Shown: positions 47,981-56,999 of the stretch, piece by piece
Layout of the letters: the number at the start of each line of letters is the position of its first letter
Position numbering within the stretch: the stretch's first letter is position 1
NCBI GenBank assembly: GCA_025201345.1
Contig: JAIXMG010000013.1
Span: 372,001 to 436,000, forward strand
DNA: 64,000 nucleotides
Direction: 5' to 3'
Source: Thamnidium elegans
Lineage: Eukaryota; Mucoromycota; Mucoromycetes; Mucorales; Mucoraceae
Notes under the pieces: model-generated
The model's database searches: none
What the model was told of the DNA's origin: nothing
Seen by the model: only the letters and a program-made list of their open reading frames with translations
Made by a program: the position numbers and the translations under genes

Positions 47981-48771
47981 TTCCAAGGATGAATCCCTAT
48001 TGTTCCGGAAATGTTACATGTAAATATGTAGTTTCACCCTTTTTTTCTTTTACTTTATCGTTAACAAGTAACGTGTATATATTATATGTATATGTCATAA
48101 TAAATAAAATCAATTATATTATACTCTATCTCTTTTTCTCGGATTTACCGTAATGATTACAATATCTTCTGATTGATAGTATAATTTTCCAATTTTATTT
48201 AATATATATATCGTCCGTATATACCGAAATCTACCCCTTTTGAAAATTATTGACGGCGAAAAAAAACCCTTTTTTTTTAAAAAAAAAAAAAAGAGGGCCC
48301 TGGGTATGACAATGCATGAGATCTACAATGTAGTATATATATTTAAAAGAATAGTATGAGTACCCACCCATACTAATTAAGTATACGAAACGTGTATCTC
48401 TTTTCTTTTTTTAGTTAAAGGGTGCATATTTTAATATTGTGCGAACGGTTGATAAGTATTAGACTGGGGGAAAAACGAAAGAGAAGGGGGATATATAGAA
48501 GGTATGGAAAAAAAAATCTACCAAGGGGGTTTTACGTATCCCAAAGCGTATTGCCAAAAAATGCCGGGGGAATCTTTTCGTACAATTGACATATCTTTCA
48601 ATTTGCTAAACTATACGAAATTAGGTTTATATCCATATGTACAGTCTTTTATCCCCTGATTTTTTTTTGATATCCCTTTTCGAGACAAAAGAGTATATAA
48701 AGACAAGTACTTTTCGATCAACTGGTTTTTTTATTATTATCATCAACACAATAACACATCTTATTAAAAAC
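47981..48771. promoter_or_regulatory. Promoter region of the secreted acidic protein, with four G5 runs and a TATA box
   Basis: No gene is seen in these 791 bp. The half nearest the next gene holds GGGGG at 48466, 48486, 48525 and 48566; two of these form AGGGG, the core of the fungal stress-response element. TATATAA follows at 48694-48700, about 75 bp before the ATG at 48772. An in-frame extension of the coding region to ATG 48637 would start upstream of this TATA box and is therefore unlikely. Confidence 0.5.
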
Positions 48772-49209
48772 ATGTTTATCAGATTTGCTACCTTAAGTTT
48801 AATTGTCGCAGTTGCTTTGTCATCTGTTTCCGCAGCAAGATCCAATGTTGCTTCGGTTGATGTTGCTTCTAACCCATCTGGCGCCAAATTAGCTCTCCCA
48901 GTTATGCGCACTTCATTAAACCGTAGAAAAGTCGCTTCTTTATTGGAGCGCAGAATTTCTGCATGTGATCACCACAACCATAAAAACTACCACCATGGTG
49001 ACGATATCAAATATCACCGTCGTCCTCGCTACCACCACTTCTGTCCAGAGGAAGCCGGTCCTTACTGCGGTGAGCCTGATGAATATGAAGAGTACGACCA
49101 CTATGATTACGATGATGATGAATACTATGAGTGTGACGAGTGTGATGAATGCGAAGACGATGACTTCGGCTATTTGAGCTGGGAAGACTATGAAGATGAA
49201 ACCACTTAA
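48772..49209 (+). CDS. Secreted His-, Asp/Glu-, Tyr- and Cys-rich protein
   Basis: A 145-aa protein with a clear signal peptide (MFIRFATLSLIVAVALSSVS, then AA). A short Ser/Ala/Val region and dibasic sites (LNRRKV, LLERRIS) follow, which could be processed by a Kex2-type protease. Next comes a His-rich block (about residues 63-91, with CDHHNHKNYHH and RYHHFCPEE). The last 50 residues are extremely acidic with Tyr and Cys (DEYYECDECDECEDDDFG). The composition suggests metal binding or a cell-wall/extracellular role; no known domain was recognised. A TATA box and G-runs precede it, so it may be inducible. Effector-like or metallophore-like function is speculation. Confidence 0.75.
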   Translation: MFIRFATLSLIVAVALSSVSAARSNVASVDVASNPSGAKLALPVMRTSLNRRKVASLLERRISACDHHNHKNYHHGDDIKYHRRPRYHHFCPEEAGPYCGEPDEYEEYDHYDYDDDEYYECDECDECEDDDFGYLSWEDYEDETT

Positions 49210-49677
49210 ATTATGAATTTAGGTCCAGCCTTAAATCCCAAAAATATTCTCATAATCATTTTTTTCTTTTAAAACATTACATCTTGTTGACTCTATATCT
49301 TTCATAATAAACTTACCATTTTTCATATTATTTATTTCTATTTTTTGGGTTAGATTAATATCCCCTGAAAGTGTATTTAATATATATAAGCACGCTATCT
49401 ACGTTTACATTGTATTAAATACAACGGCGGTTAATAAAGCGTCCAAGTAAAAAAAAGAAAAAAAAAATCTACGATCACGACGTATAGATAAATTAACTTT
49501 TATAGTGAACTGACAAAATGATATATATTTTAGAAAACAAGTTAATCAAATATTGAATCGCGTGTTTTCCTCATTGATGTTATAGTTCATCATGTATCAC
49601 TCAAATTATTTATTTAATAAAGGTTTCTATTGTTTTTTTTAAAAAAAAAGAAGCTTTTGAAGCAGAGTTTGACCAAT
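49210..49677. other. Convergent intergenic region
   Basis: 3' flank of the secreted protein (+) and of the SMP-like gene (-). A T9A9-type junction lies near 49633-49650. No gene is seen. Confidence 0.5.
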
Positions 49678-49857
49678 TTATTTTCCTTGATTAGCACCAC
49701 CTTGGTTAGCACCACCTTGACAACCGGCATTTTCATGTTTTGCTTGAGCAGATTGCAAACGAGCAGGGAATGAGCTCTTACCAGTATCATTATGATTCTT
49801 CGCTTGGGTTGATTGGATTCTAGAGACATCAGCTTTAGTGGGTGGTTGACCAGGCAT
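49678..49857 (-). CDS. Small SMP-domain-like protein (59 aa), paralogue of the 50497 gene
   Basis: A short frame from ATG 49857 to TAA 49678 encodes 59 residues. It reads PGQPPTKADVSRIQSTQAKN, then GKSSFPARLQSAQAKHENAG and a Gly/Asn/Gln-rich tail ending QGK. The RIQS-x(2)-AK and SFPAR-x-QSA pattern matches the seed-maturation-protein (SMP) type repeat found in small fungal proteins linked to dormancy and stress. Its neighbour at 50497, on the opposite strand, has the same architecture, so the pair arose by inverted duplication. On the coding strand AGGGGGAGGG and then CTATAAATA stand about 75-100 bp before the ATG, a good TATA plus stress-element arrangement. Role in stress or spore survival is inferred from the family only. 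Confidence 0.75.
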   Translation of the reverse strand: MPGQPPTKADVSRIQSTQAKNHNDTGKSSFPARLQSAQAKHENAGCQGGANQGGANQGK

Positions 49858-50496
49858 TGTTATAGCTTATATGTGTTATTTTTGAAAAATAAAATCGTAC
49901 TTCTTTTTTTTTTTTTTTACGAATATAGACATATTTATAGTTACGCCCTCCCCCTTTTCTTTTTATTACTTTTAAAACTCGGCAGATTCTTGTATATTTT
50001 TATCATGTTTATGTCTTGTTTTTATCAGGTCTATCATGATGTTGTAGTCAGCAGAGTTTGTATTTATTACATAAATATATAAATAGCCGTAACAGGTATA
50101 GGTCGAGAAGTAAAATTAGTAGATTGTATAGATATATCCCTTGTATTTACTTCTGCTATGTTAGGATAAAAGCAGGTAACGCGTCTTCTAAAATTTAAAA
50201 CACTTTACATAAGTTTATTTTTATTTTGTACCAGCATCTAGACGTCAAAGTATTTATCAGTACTTGAGCAAAAAACGCCATTCGTAAATTATGTAATTTT
50301 GGAAGCGTTCTATTGATTTAAGTAATGGCGCTTTGTTGACATAAATAGTATATTAGCCTGATTTCAACAACTTCCAAAAAAAAAAAAAGAGTCGGGTAAA
50401 TTGGTACTGATTAAACGATTTTTTGGAGTATAAAAAATCAAGTATTTTCATTCTTTTTTCCTTACAGTTTCAATTTCTTACAACTTCTAAATCATC
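49858..50496. promoter_or_regulatory. Divergent promoter region between the two SMP-like genes
   Basis: 639 bp shared by two divergent paralogous genes. Toward the minus gene it has CTATAAATA (about 49931-49940, complement) preceded by a G-rich AGGGGGAGGG element. Toward the plus gene TATAAAAAA lies at 50429-50437, about 60 bp before the ATG. No other gene is seen. Confidence 0.5.
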
Positions 50497-50658
50497 ATGT
50501 CTGGAACTCCCATGGATAAGGCTGCTGCTGCTCGTATTCAAGCTGCTGCTGCTAAAAACAACCAACCCACTGGTACCGACTCTTTCCCTGCTCGTGCCCA
50601 AGCTGCTGCTGATAGAAATGCCAACGCTGGTCAAGGAAACACTGGCCAAGGGAAATAA
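50497..50658 (+). CDS. Small SMP-domain-like protein (53 aa), paralogue of the 49678 gene
   Basis: Single exon of 53 codons from ATG 50497 to TAA 50658. It reads SGTPMDKAAAARIQAAAAKN, then TGTDSFPARAQAAADRNANA and a GQG-rich tail ending QGK. Aligned with the divergent neighbour over about 33 residues, roughly half are identical: RIQ, AKN, TG, SFPAR, Q, NAG. Codons are strongly biased (GCT, GCC, CAA, GGT), as in highly expressed genes here. A TATA box lies about 60 bp upstream. The protein should be soluble, Ala/Gln/Asn/Gly-rich and largely disordered, as in LEA- or SMP-like stress proteins; the precise role is unknown. Confidence 0.78.
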   Translation: MSGTPMDKAAAARIQAAAAKNNQPTGTDSFPARAQAAADRNANAGQGNTGQGK

Positions 50659-50967
50659 AAAACAAACTCTTTCTTATTCTCTGCTTCTGAAGCTTTTTTT
50701 TTTTTTTTTTGTTATTAAAAATAAAATATTAAATGAAGTTTTCTTCTTTTATTATACTAAACCGTGTTTATTTCTTACGTCTTCCTTGGTTTCGAAACCA
50801 TCAGTTTTTTTTATCAGACTTTTAAGGGTTGTGTTCAAATGAGACAGAGAAGTATCTATCAATGGCTGGGTTTATGACTGAGTTTAAGACCGCGACTATA
50901 TGCCTGTGGTAAATGTCATGTGGTTTTATTTACAGTTGTTTTAACTTTCGAAAAAAAAAAAAAAGTA
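50659..50967. other. Intergenic region between the SMP-like gene and cytidylate kinase
   Basis: 309 bp with a T tract near 50695-50710; no gene is seen. Confidence 0.5.
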
Positions 50968-51812
50968 ATGTCAAAGTTGTTTAGAATTGCCATTGATGGG
51001 CCTGGAGCATCAGGAAAAAGTAAGAATATACAAACTTTTTTCAAAAATAACAAACAGTGAATAACCTTTGTTTTCAGGTACTACAGCCAAACAATTAGCA
51101 AAAAAACTTGGGTTCGGTTATATAGATTCGGGTGCCATGTTTCGAGCAGTAAGTTTTGAGAATGAGAGAGTTGTCGAAAAGATTACTAAAAAAATTATAA
51201 AAGATCACTTTAAAGTGTCAACAAAATAATATCGATCCTAGTGATATTGCTAATAAAGACAAGGTAACCGAAATAGCAAACAATGCAGAAATTCGGTTCC
51301 CTACCCTTGACCAAGTTGAATTAGACGGTCAAAATGTCAGTGAGCTTATCCGAACCTCTAATATCTCACGAAATATCAGTTTAGTAGCTTCAAATTGGGC
51401 AGTACGTGATATATTAGCTAACCAACAGCGTAAAATGGCCAAAGGAGAAATCCCAGGAACTATCTCGACTGGATTTGAGAGACATGGAAAGTTAGTGAAA
51501 GGCGTAGTTATGGATGGACGTGACATAGGTACAGTTATTTTACCGGATGCTGAACTTAAAATATTTATCGAGGCAGACGTTCGTATTCGTGCACAAAGAC
51601 GATTTGATGAATTAAAAAAGAGAGAAGGGGATGCTTTGACGGAAACAGTAGATGATGTAGAGAGGGATTTAGAAGCTAGGGATTTGGCTGATTATACCCG
51701 TAAAATTGCACCTTTATTAAAAGCAAAAGATGCTATTACGTTAAATACTAGCCATTTGTCAATTGAAGAACAAGTTGATGCTATTGAAAAAATGGTTCTT
51801 GAAAGAGTTTAA
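50968..51812 (+). CDS. cmk: Bacterial-type (d)CMP kinase (cytidylate kinase)
   Basis: Phosphorylates CMP/dCMP to the diphosphate with ATP. Three exons, 50968-51019, 51078-51148 and 51204-51812, give 243 aa, close to the bacterial length of about 225. The P-loop is GPGASGKST (residues 11-19), then LGFGYIDSGAMFRAITLKC, the Cmk nucleotide-binding signature, restored by the chosen third-exon start. The CMP-specific insert region (RTSNISRNISLVASNWAVRD) and VMDGRDIGTVILPDAELKIF are typical of bacterial Cmk, not of the eukaryotic UMP/CMP kinase Ura6. RIRAQRRFDELKKR lies in the lid. Two introns show it belongs to the fungal chromosome. An organellar-type or laterally acquired kinase is plausible; the N-terminus shows no strong targeting peptide. 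Confidence 0.9.
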
Positions 51813-51944
51813 AATAAATCCCAATAAATATAAACAAACAAAATAATTAAGTGCATGTATATTAAGAAAAAGAAAAACAATAAGGTAATATATTTAATTA
51901 TTATATGTATGATTAATTACAGTTAGTAATGAGATGATATATAT

Positions 51945-51953
51945 ATAGAGAGA

Positions 51954-51987
<34 letters not shown>

Positions 51988-52020
51988 GTGGGTGTGGGTG
52001 TGTGTGTGTGGGTGGGTGTG
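51945..52020. repeat. Compound microsatellite (GA)n-(GT)n
   Basis: AGAGAA/GA repeats run into GGTGGGTGTG and GT repeats in the convergent gap between cytidylate kinase and ZIP9. Confidence 0.9.
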
Positions 52021-52081
52021 TTCTAACAAGAAAGAAAAAAAGGATATACAATAAAATCAACTTTTTTTTTCTTTTCTTTTT

Positions 52082-53098
52082 TTAATGAGAATGTGTCATA
52101 CTAAGCAAAATTGGAATGAACATGCCGGTTAGAATAATAAGTAATTGTACTTTATCCATTTTTTCTGAATGGTCAGACGAATGAGACACTTCTTGTAAGG
52201 CATGCATAGCTACATAAAGAAATGTACCACCGGAAAATACGAGCAAAACGCCTGTCCAATATTCAAGACTAGCGGCAGAAGTAGTTGAAGACGAAAAGAA
52301 ATAAAGTGCAAAGAAAGTCAATAAAGCACCAACAGGCGCAGCGAACGAGAACAAGAGTAAATGTTTACGAATTGTGGTACGTGATAATCCAGCTGCCAAA
52401 AGGACCGATGTTAAAGCAAATGAAGCAGGTGCTTTATGGAGCATAATTGCAACAAAAACAACCATAGATAATTGTGGATGAGTGGCACTGGCACCTAGAG
52501 CAATGCCATCGGCTGCTGCATGTACAATTAATCCAACTGTTGGTGTTATAGAGGGTTGGTTATTGATTCGATGAACATGTTGCACTTCTTCAACGTGCTC
52601 CTCTTCCCTTTCGAGGTTTCCTCCCACAGCCCCCAGTTCTGTGTACTCCGTACTAGCCACAGGGCCGTGTAAATGAAGTGAACTTACTTGATCTATAATA
52701 TACATGAGAGAAAATCCAATTATCAAAGATAATCCAATTGCGGTATGTTCTCCTCCTCTTTCTGTTTCGTGGTCACTGGGTGAACGTTTCGATAAACTTT
52801 GAAAAACATCTTTTTCGACAGGCCAGTCATCTTGATTGTTGATGGAAGACCATTCAGGTATAGCAATATCGGAATGAAGAGTGGTAGCGACAGAAGTTAA
52901 ACGACTATTATATATAGTTTCAACGCCTTCGGGTATAACTACCATTAAACTTGTGCCAATTAGCAATCCGGCACCGAGAGCATTGAACAAACGAATCTTA
53001 TTTTCGGATAATTTAGTTGTTAATGGCAACGAGCCAGCAATGTAACTACCAAATAGCATGGCTGCACTTAAAATGAGCAGCCAAATAAACGGTTCCAT
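52082..53098 (-). CDS. ZIP-family zinc transporter, ZIP9 (SLC39A9) / Atx2 type
   Basis: Moves Zn2+ (or Mn2+) into the cytosol, typically from the Golgi lumen. A single exon from ATG 53098 gives 338 aa; the open frame continues upstream to 53158 through a Tyr/Phe run encoded by (TAT/TTA)n, which I regard as untranslated. Eight hydrophobic segments are visible. The metal-site helices read GLIVHAAADGIALGAS and IMLHKAPASFAL, matching the HAADG and HKAP motifs of the ZIP9 branch. A variable His/Glu-rich cytosolic loop with EEEHVEEVQHVHR lies between the third and fourth segments. The N-terminal signature LSAAMLFGSYIAGSLPL also fits this branch. It lies 108 bp downstream of COG8 on the same strand. 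Confidence 0.9.
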   Translation of the reverse strand: MEPFIWLLILSAAMLFGSYIAGSLPLTTKLSENKIRLFNALGAGLLIGTSLMVVIPEGVETIYNSRLTSVATTLHSDIAIPEWSSINNQDDWPVEKDVFQSLSKRSPSDHETERGGEHTAIGLSLIIGFSLMYIIDQVSSLHLHGPVASTEYTELGAVGGNLEREEEHVEEVQHVHRINNQPSITPTVGLIVHAAADGIALGASATHPQLSMVVFVAIMLHKAPASFALTSVLLAAGLSRTTIRKHLLLFSFAAPVGALLTFFALYFFSSSTTSAASLEYWTGVLLVFSGGTFLYVAMHALQEVSHSSDHSEKMDKVQLLIILTGMFIPILLSMTHSH

Positions 53099-53205
53099 GA
53101 TGAAATAGTAATAATAATAATAATAAAAGAAGGAAAAAGAGTAATAACAATATTGCAATAACGAAAAAAAAAAAAGAAAAGAAAAGGAATTAAGTTTATT
53201 TAAAT

Positions 53206-55878
53206 TCAGCGCTTTCCTTTCTTGCCTTTTTGCTTTTTGGACTTTTTCGATGACTTTTTCTCGGGGGAGATTTTTGCAGACTCCTCTTTTTTATCCGTAG
53301 ATTCAGTGGATGCAGTAATTTCTGGTATATTGGTATCTTGTTCAGCTAATTCCGCGTGGCTGGTATTCTCCTGGGCATTATTTACTGTAGAAGATTCTTC
53401 TGTTTTACTAATATCTTTTACAGGTGAGTCTTCTAAGATTGGTTCGATATCAGGAGTTTCCTTTTCATCCTCTTTTTCATTAGGCATATCTATATTCCCC
53501 TTTATTGTCGAATTATTCTCTAAAGCTTCTTCTACAGCTTGCCCTACTAGCTCTTCTACAGCCTCTACTGCCTTTTTTTCTATCTTCTCTTCCATCTTCT
53601 CTTCCATCTTCTCTTCCACCTTTTCTTCCACCTTTTCTTCCACCTTTTCTTCGATCTTCTCTTCAACCTCTTCTTTTTCAGTTTCTACAATGTTATTTAC
53701 TACTGCCTTTTCATCCATTTCCTTTTCTGTAGTCTCTTCTACTGCCTTTTCATCTGCAAGGCTATTCACTTTTTCTTCTGTAACCTCTTCTACGGGGCTT
53801 TCAGCGATATCCTCAACAACTTCTCCAATGACCTCTTCTACTGCTGACTTTATCACATCGTCTATTACAGCTTTCACCTCCCTCTTTACAGCTTGTTCAT
53901 CTGCAGTTACATTTCGTTCCACAGTATCTTCTGTTTCTTCGTTGGTAACTGTTTCTTCAATTTGTTCCGATATTTCTTCTACAGATTGATCATCGATAAT
54001 GTTATCTTTGATTTCATCGTCATTTTGGGGTGTATTTTTGGATATAGGATCTTGATCAACAGGTTCCTCTAATGCCAGAATCGTCGATGCTTGCACGTCC
54101 GAGCCCTCATTAGGTGTAATTAATTTATTGACAGCCTCCTGCGGCAAATTATTCTCAATTGTACTAAGCTCTCTTTCATCTACGCTTAATTTCTCCAGTT
54201 CTTGGTCTAATTTAGTGTCTTCTTGTTTTGAAATTTCTTGATCCTTTTTTACTATAGGTAAATAATCAAGTAATAATAACTCCAGATCATCATCAGGTAC
54301 ATACGGTACAGATAGATCACAGTAAATACCGTCAATCAAACAAGACTTTAAGTAGGGCACACAACATCTGACATAAGCAGCAGAAAATGATTGCAAATAA
54401 GTAATTTCATCTGGAATATGTGTAACTGCTTGATCTGCGTATTGCTTTAAAGCATTGCCGATTTCCAAAAAGCAAGCGTCCAAATGGTTTTGAATAGGTA
54501 CGTATAAGCTAAGGGCGGGTAAAAGACGGAGCGCATTAAACGCGGATAGTATACCATTTGTAAAAATGGCTAATGATGGGTATCCGACCAAGAGCATAGG
54601 CGGCTGAAATGCATGACGGCGTACTTCATTTGCTGATTGACCACCGGATTGAGAAACGATCTTGGAAGACATCCATGTACTGGGAGCAGAAGCTTCCTCT
54701 GTTGATTTGATAATATGTCTCACCAGATCTTCAGCGGCGGCATCGATCCATTTTAAAATCATAGGTTGTACTGCTTCTTCAAATGAATGTACAAAAACAT
54801 GTCTGAAATCTAGGCCAATTCTTCCTAATGACATACCGCAGTATTGAAGTTGCGTTAATAAAGAAGCTAGTGCAGATATATCTTCAATCATGGGTAAATA
54901 GGTATGTAAGGCACTTTTAATCAATCCAATAATGTGAACCATATAATCTGAAAGTAATGACCCTTGTTCGTTGGAAAAGATGGAGATATATTGTGTGCCA
55001 ATTTCAAACATTTGTTCACGCATAACATCGACAAATCGTTTTAAATACTCGAATGCATCCACACTTCTTTGTCGAGCATCTTCTGATATATCACGTTTAA
55101 CACGGACTAGCCTTTGTTGTAAGAAATCATGCCTGCATCTTAAAAATATCATACGTAACTCTGTTTCAGACCCAAATACATCCATACGACGGAGGAATCC
55201 AACTACATTCATGGCAGCCGCTAACCGAATTGGTTTCCGCAAATGTGAAATTAATTGTACCAGCATTAGATCTGATGACGCTTGTACTTGTTGTTGAATA
55301 CTCTTGATTACTGAAAGAGGATATCTCACTTGCAATAAACGGACATGAGATGCTAAATCCATCGCTTCCGAGTAATAACCGTTCCATACACAAGTTTCCA
55401 TAAGTTGTGGGATTTCTAACAAGTCTGTCAATACATTTTGGTGCTCCAATACACTAGTGATCTTTCCGCGTTCCTCTTTAAGATCCTTTGCATGATCTGC
55501 AAATTCTTGGCAGGCTTGCTGCAGTTCAGGAACAGAAGATAAGAACTCGCCTAAATGGACATGAAGACCATCTAGAGTTTCTTCTGCCTCATGGCGACAG
55601 GTTTGTGCGTGTAAAAACGAGGGGTAGTCACGAAAAGCTAACTTTTGCGCATCGCTTTTCGCTTTTGCTTGTTCTTCTCGAAGAGCAGCTGGTTCATGCA
55701 CTAGCTCATCCAGTGGTAATGAAGTAAGTTTGGTTAAGTAGTCGCGTGTCCATTTGGAATCACTAATATTATCTTTTAAAGGATTGTTCCAACTGTCTGT
55801 TAAAAGATGAAGCAAGTCATCTGTATTATCGTCAAATGAGTTTTGTAATCCAGGTGTTGGTGGAGGGGAAACTGACAT
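53206..55878 (-). CDS. COG8: Conserved oligomeric Golgi complex subunit 8 with a long acidic C-terminal extension
   Basis: Subunit of the COG tether, which returns glycosylation enzymes within the Golgi. A single exon of 890 aa. Residues 1 to about 540 match the Cog8/Dor1 family: coiled-coil start, FRDYPSFLHAQTCRHEAEET, LLEIPQLMETCVWNGYYSEA, IRLAAAMNVVGFLRRMDVFG and RCRHDFLQQRLVRVKRDI. The family usually ends near residue 550-620. Here about 340 further residues are rich in Glu, Val, Lys and Asp, including EEK[IVM]-type tetrapeptide repeats at about 53580-53660, and the protein ends in a basic tail (KKSSKKSKKQKGKKGKR). The extension is in frame with no stop, so it is part of the protein. The lack of introns in such a long gene is notable here. 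Confidence 0.9.
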   Translation of the reverse strand: MSVSPPPTPGLQNSFDDNTDDLLHLLTDSWNNPLKDNISDSKWTRDYLTKLTSLPLDELVHEPAALREEQAKAKSDAQKLAFRDYPSFLHAQTCRHEAEETLDGLHVHLGEFLSSVPELQQACQEFADHAKDLKEERGKITSVLEHQNVLTDLLEIPQLMETCVWNGYYSEAMDLASHVRLLQVRYPLSVIKSIQQQVQASSDLMLVQLISHLRKPIRLAAAMNVVGFLRRMDVFGSETELRMIFLRCRHDFLQQRLVRVKRDISEDARQRSVDAFEYLKRFVDVMREQMFEIGTQYISIFSNEQGSLLSDYMVHIIGLIKSALHTYLPMIEDISALASLLTQLQYCGMSLGRIGLDFRHVFVHSFEEAVQPMILKWIDAAAEDLVRHIIKSTEEASAPSTWMSSKIVSQSGGQSANEVRRHAFQPPMLLVGYPSLAIFTNGILSAFNALRLLPALSLYVPIQNHLDACFLEIGNALKQYADQAVTHIPDEITYLQSFSAAYVRCCVPYLKSCLIDGIYCDLSVPYVPDDDLELLLLDYLPIVKKDQEISKQEDTKLDQELEKLSVDERELSTIENNLPQEAVNKLITPNEGSDVQASTILALEEPVDQDPISKNTPQNDDEIKDNIIDDQSVEEISEQIEETVTNEETEDTVERNVTADEQAVKREVKAVIDDVIKSAVEEVIGEVVEDIAESPVEEVTEEKVNSLADEKAVEETTEKEMDEKAVVNNIVETEKEEVEEKIEEKVEEKVEEKVEEKMEEKMEEKIEKKAVEAVEELVGQAVEEALENNSTIKGNIDMPNEKEDEKETPDIEPILEDSPVKDISKTEESSTVNNAQENTSHAELAEQDTNIPEITASTESTDKKEESAKISPEKKSSKKSKKQKGKKGKR

Positions 55879-56027
55879 GGTTTCTTCTTTAAAGACAATA
55901 ACACCTAAACTGGCACAGGAACTTTTTCTATTTTAAACCTGTTTTTATTTTTGTTTTTTTAAAAGACCGGGTAGAACGATTTTTTTTTTAAAAAAAAGGG
56001 TTTTTTATTAGGTAATATGTTGTGTAT

Positions 56028-56999
56028 TTATGGTTGGTATAGTTCTTCTTTAGCATGAATCAAATCAACAAGTGCTTGGTTAGCAATGGTATTTATTCCT
56101 TTTTGCTTCCCTAATTTGCACAAGTATCCGTTTAAATAATCTATTTCGGTAAGCCTATGACCACTAATATCTTGTAACGTAGAACATTTGTTTTCTCCAG
56201 CATCTTTAGCAATCTCTAATACCATTTCCATCAAAGAGTCAACAGTTTCTCCTGGCAAGTCGTCTTTTAATACATTAAAGGCTTCTTCACAAATTAAAGT
56301 CATTAATGCAGTACCACCACGTGTAAGAACACTCTTGTTGCGCTCCATCAAGACACTAGCAACAGGGTTAATACAAGCATTAACAATAAGCTTCTTCAAC
56401 ATTTTAACGCGCATCTCTGACCAAGATAAATGCTTTGTATTAAATTCAGGAATGCTAAGCATTGTATTGATTAGATCCGAATTTGGCTTTGATGGTTGCT
56501 CAGGTAACGGAAGCTGACCAATATTCAAGGCATCGGGGTCATCAAACCCTGAATAATGACAGATATCATATGGATCTAACCTTTCAACCGCATGACGATT
56601 GACACCTACTAAAATATTAGGTGATTTTCCGTTGGGCCAAAAATTCTCGACTAATTCTTCGGCAACACCCATACCATTTTGCAGTAACAGGATGGTACTA
56701 TTACTTGACAGGCGAGAAGCGACAGGAGATAGAGCTTTTAAAATATGGTGGGCTTTGGTGGCTACAACAAGAGACGTTATGGGAGAAGTATCTTGAGGGT
56801 CACCAAGTAAAGCTGCGTTATAACCTTCAAGTTGGTAAGCTTTACCTTGACGACGGTAAGTAATGGTGTTGTTGCGATTAGCAAAGTCGGTGACATGAGC
56901 AGGTGAACGTAACAGTAAAGTCACTTTACTTTTATGCGTTTTTAAAACTGCACCAATAAAACAACCAATAGCTCCGGTACCGAGAATATGAATACTCAT
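56028..56999 (-). CDS. PAN5: 2-dehydropantoate 2-reductase (ketopantoate reductase)
   Basis: Reduces 2-dehydropantoate to pantoate with NADPH in vitamin B5/coenzyme A synthesis. A single exon of 323 aa. The dinucleotide motif GTGAIG (residues 7-12) opens the Rossmann fold. LLLQNGMGVAEEL is the conserved NGxG region. VKMLKKLIVNACINPVASVL carries the conserved lysine and asparagine of the active site, and a Glu/His-containing stretch near residues 285-295 (SGHRLTEIDYLNGYL) matches the substrate-binding end. The ApbA/PanE fold is complete and length is normal. It is the first of three minus-strand genes (PAN5, COG8, ZIP9) in a row, with no functional relation evident. Confidence 0.92.
   Translation of the reverse strand: MSIHILGTGAIGCFIGAVLKTHKSKVTLLLRSPAHVTDFANRNNTITYRRQGKAYQLEGYNAALLGDPQDTSPITSLVVATKAHHILKALSPVASRLSSNSTILLLQNGMGVAEELVENFWPNGKSPNILVGVNRHAVERLDPYDICHYSGFDDPDALNIGQLPLPEQPSKPNSDLINTMLSIPEFNTKHLSWSEMRVKMLKKLIVNACINPVASVLMERNKSVLTRGGTALMTLICEEAFNVLKDDLPGETVDSLMEMVLEIAKDAGENKCSTLQDISGHRLTEIDYLNGYLCKLGKQKGINTIANQALVDLIHAKEELYQP

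Noticed and set aside
48637..48771. 45-residue N-terminal extension of the secreted protein from an upstream ATG
   Set aside because: It begins before the TATA box at 48694, and the downstream ATG at 48772 opens a clean signal peptide.
53099..53158. 20-residue Tyr/Phe-rich extension of the ZIP9 protein
   Set aside because: It is a translation of (TAT/TTA) repeat DNA; the ATG at 53098 fits the family N-terminus.
53222..53989. 255-codon Ser/Phe-rich frame on the plus strand
   Set aside because: Antisense shadow of the acidic repeat tail of COG8; its composition is the mirror of Glu/Lys codons.
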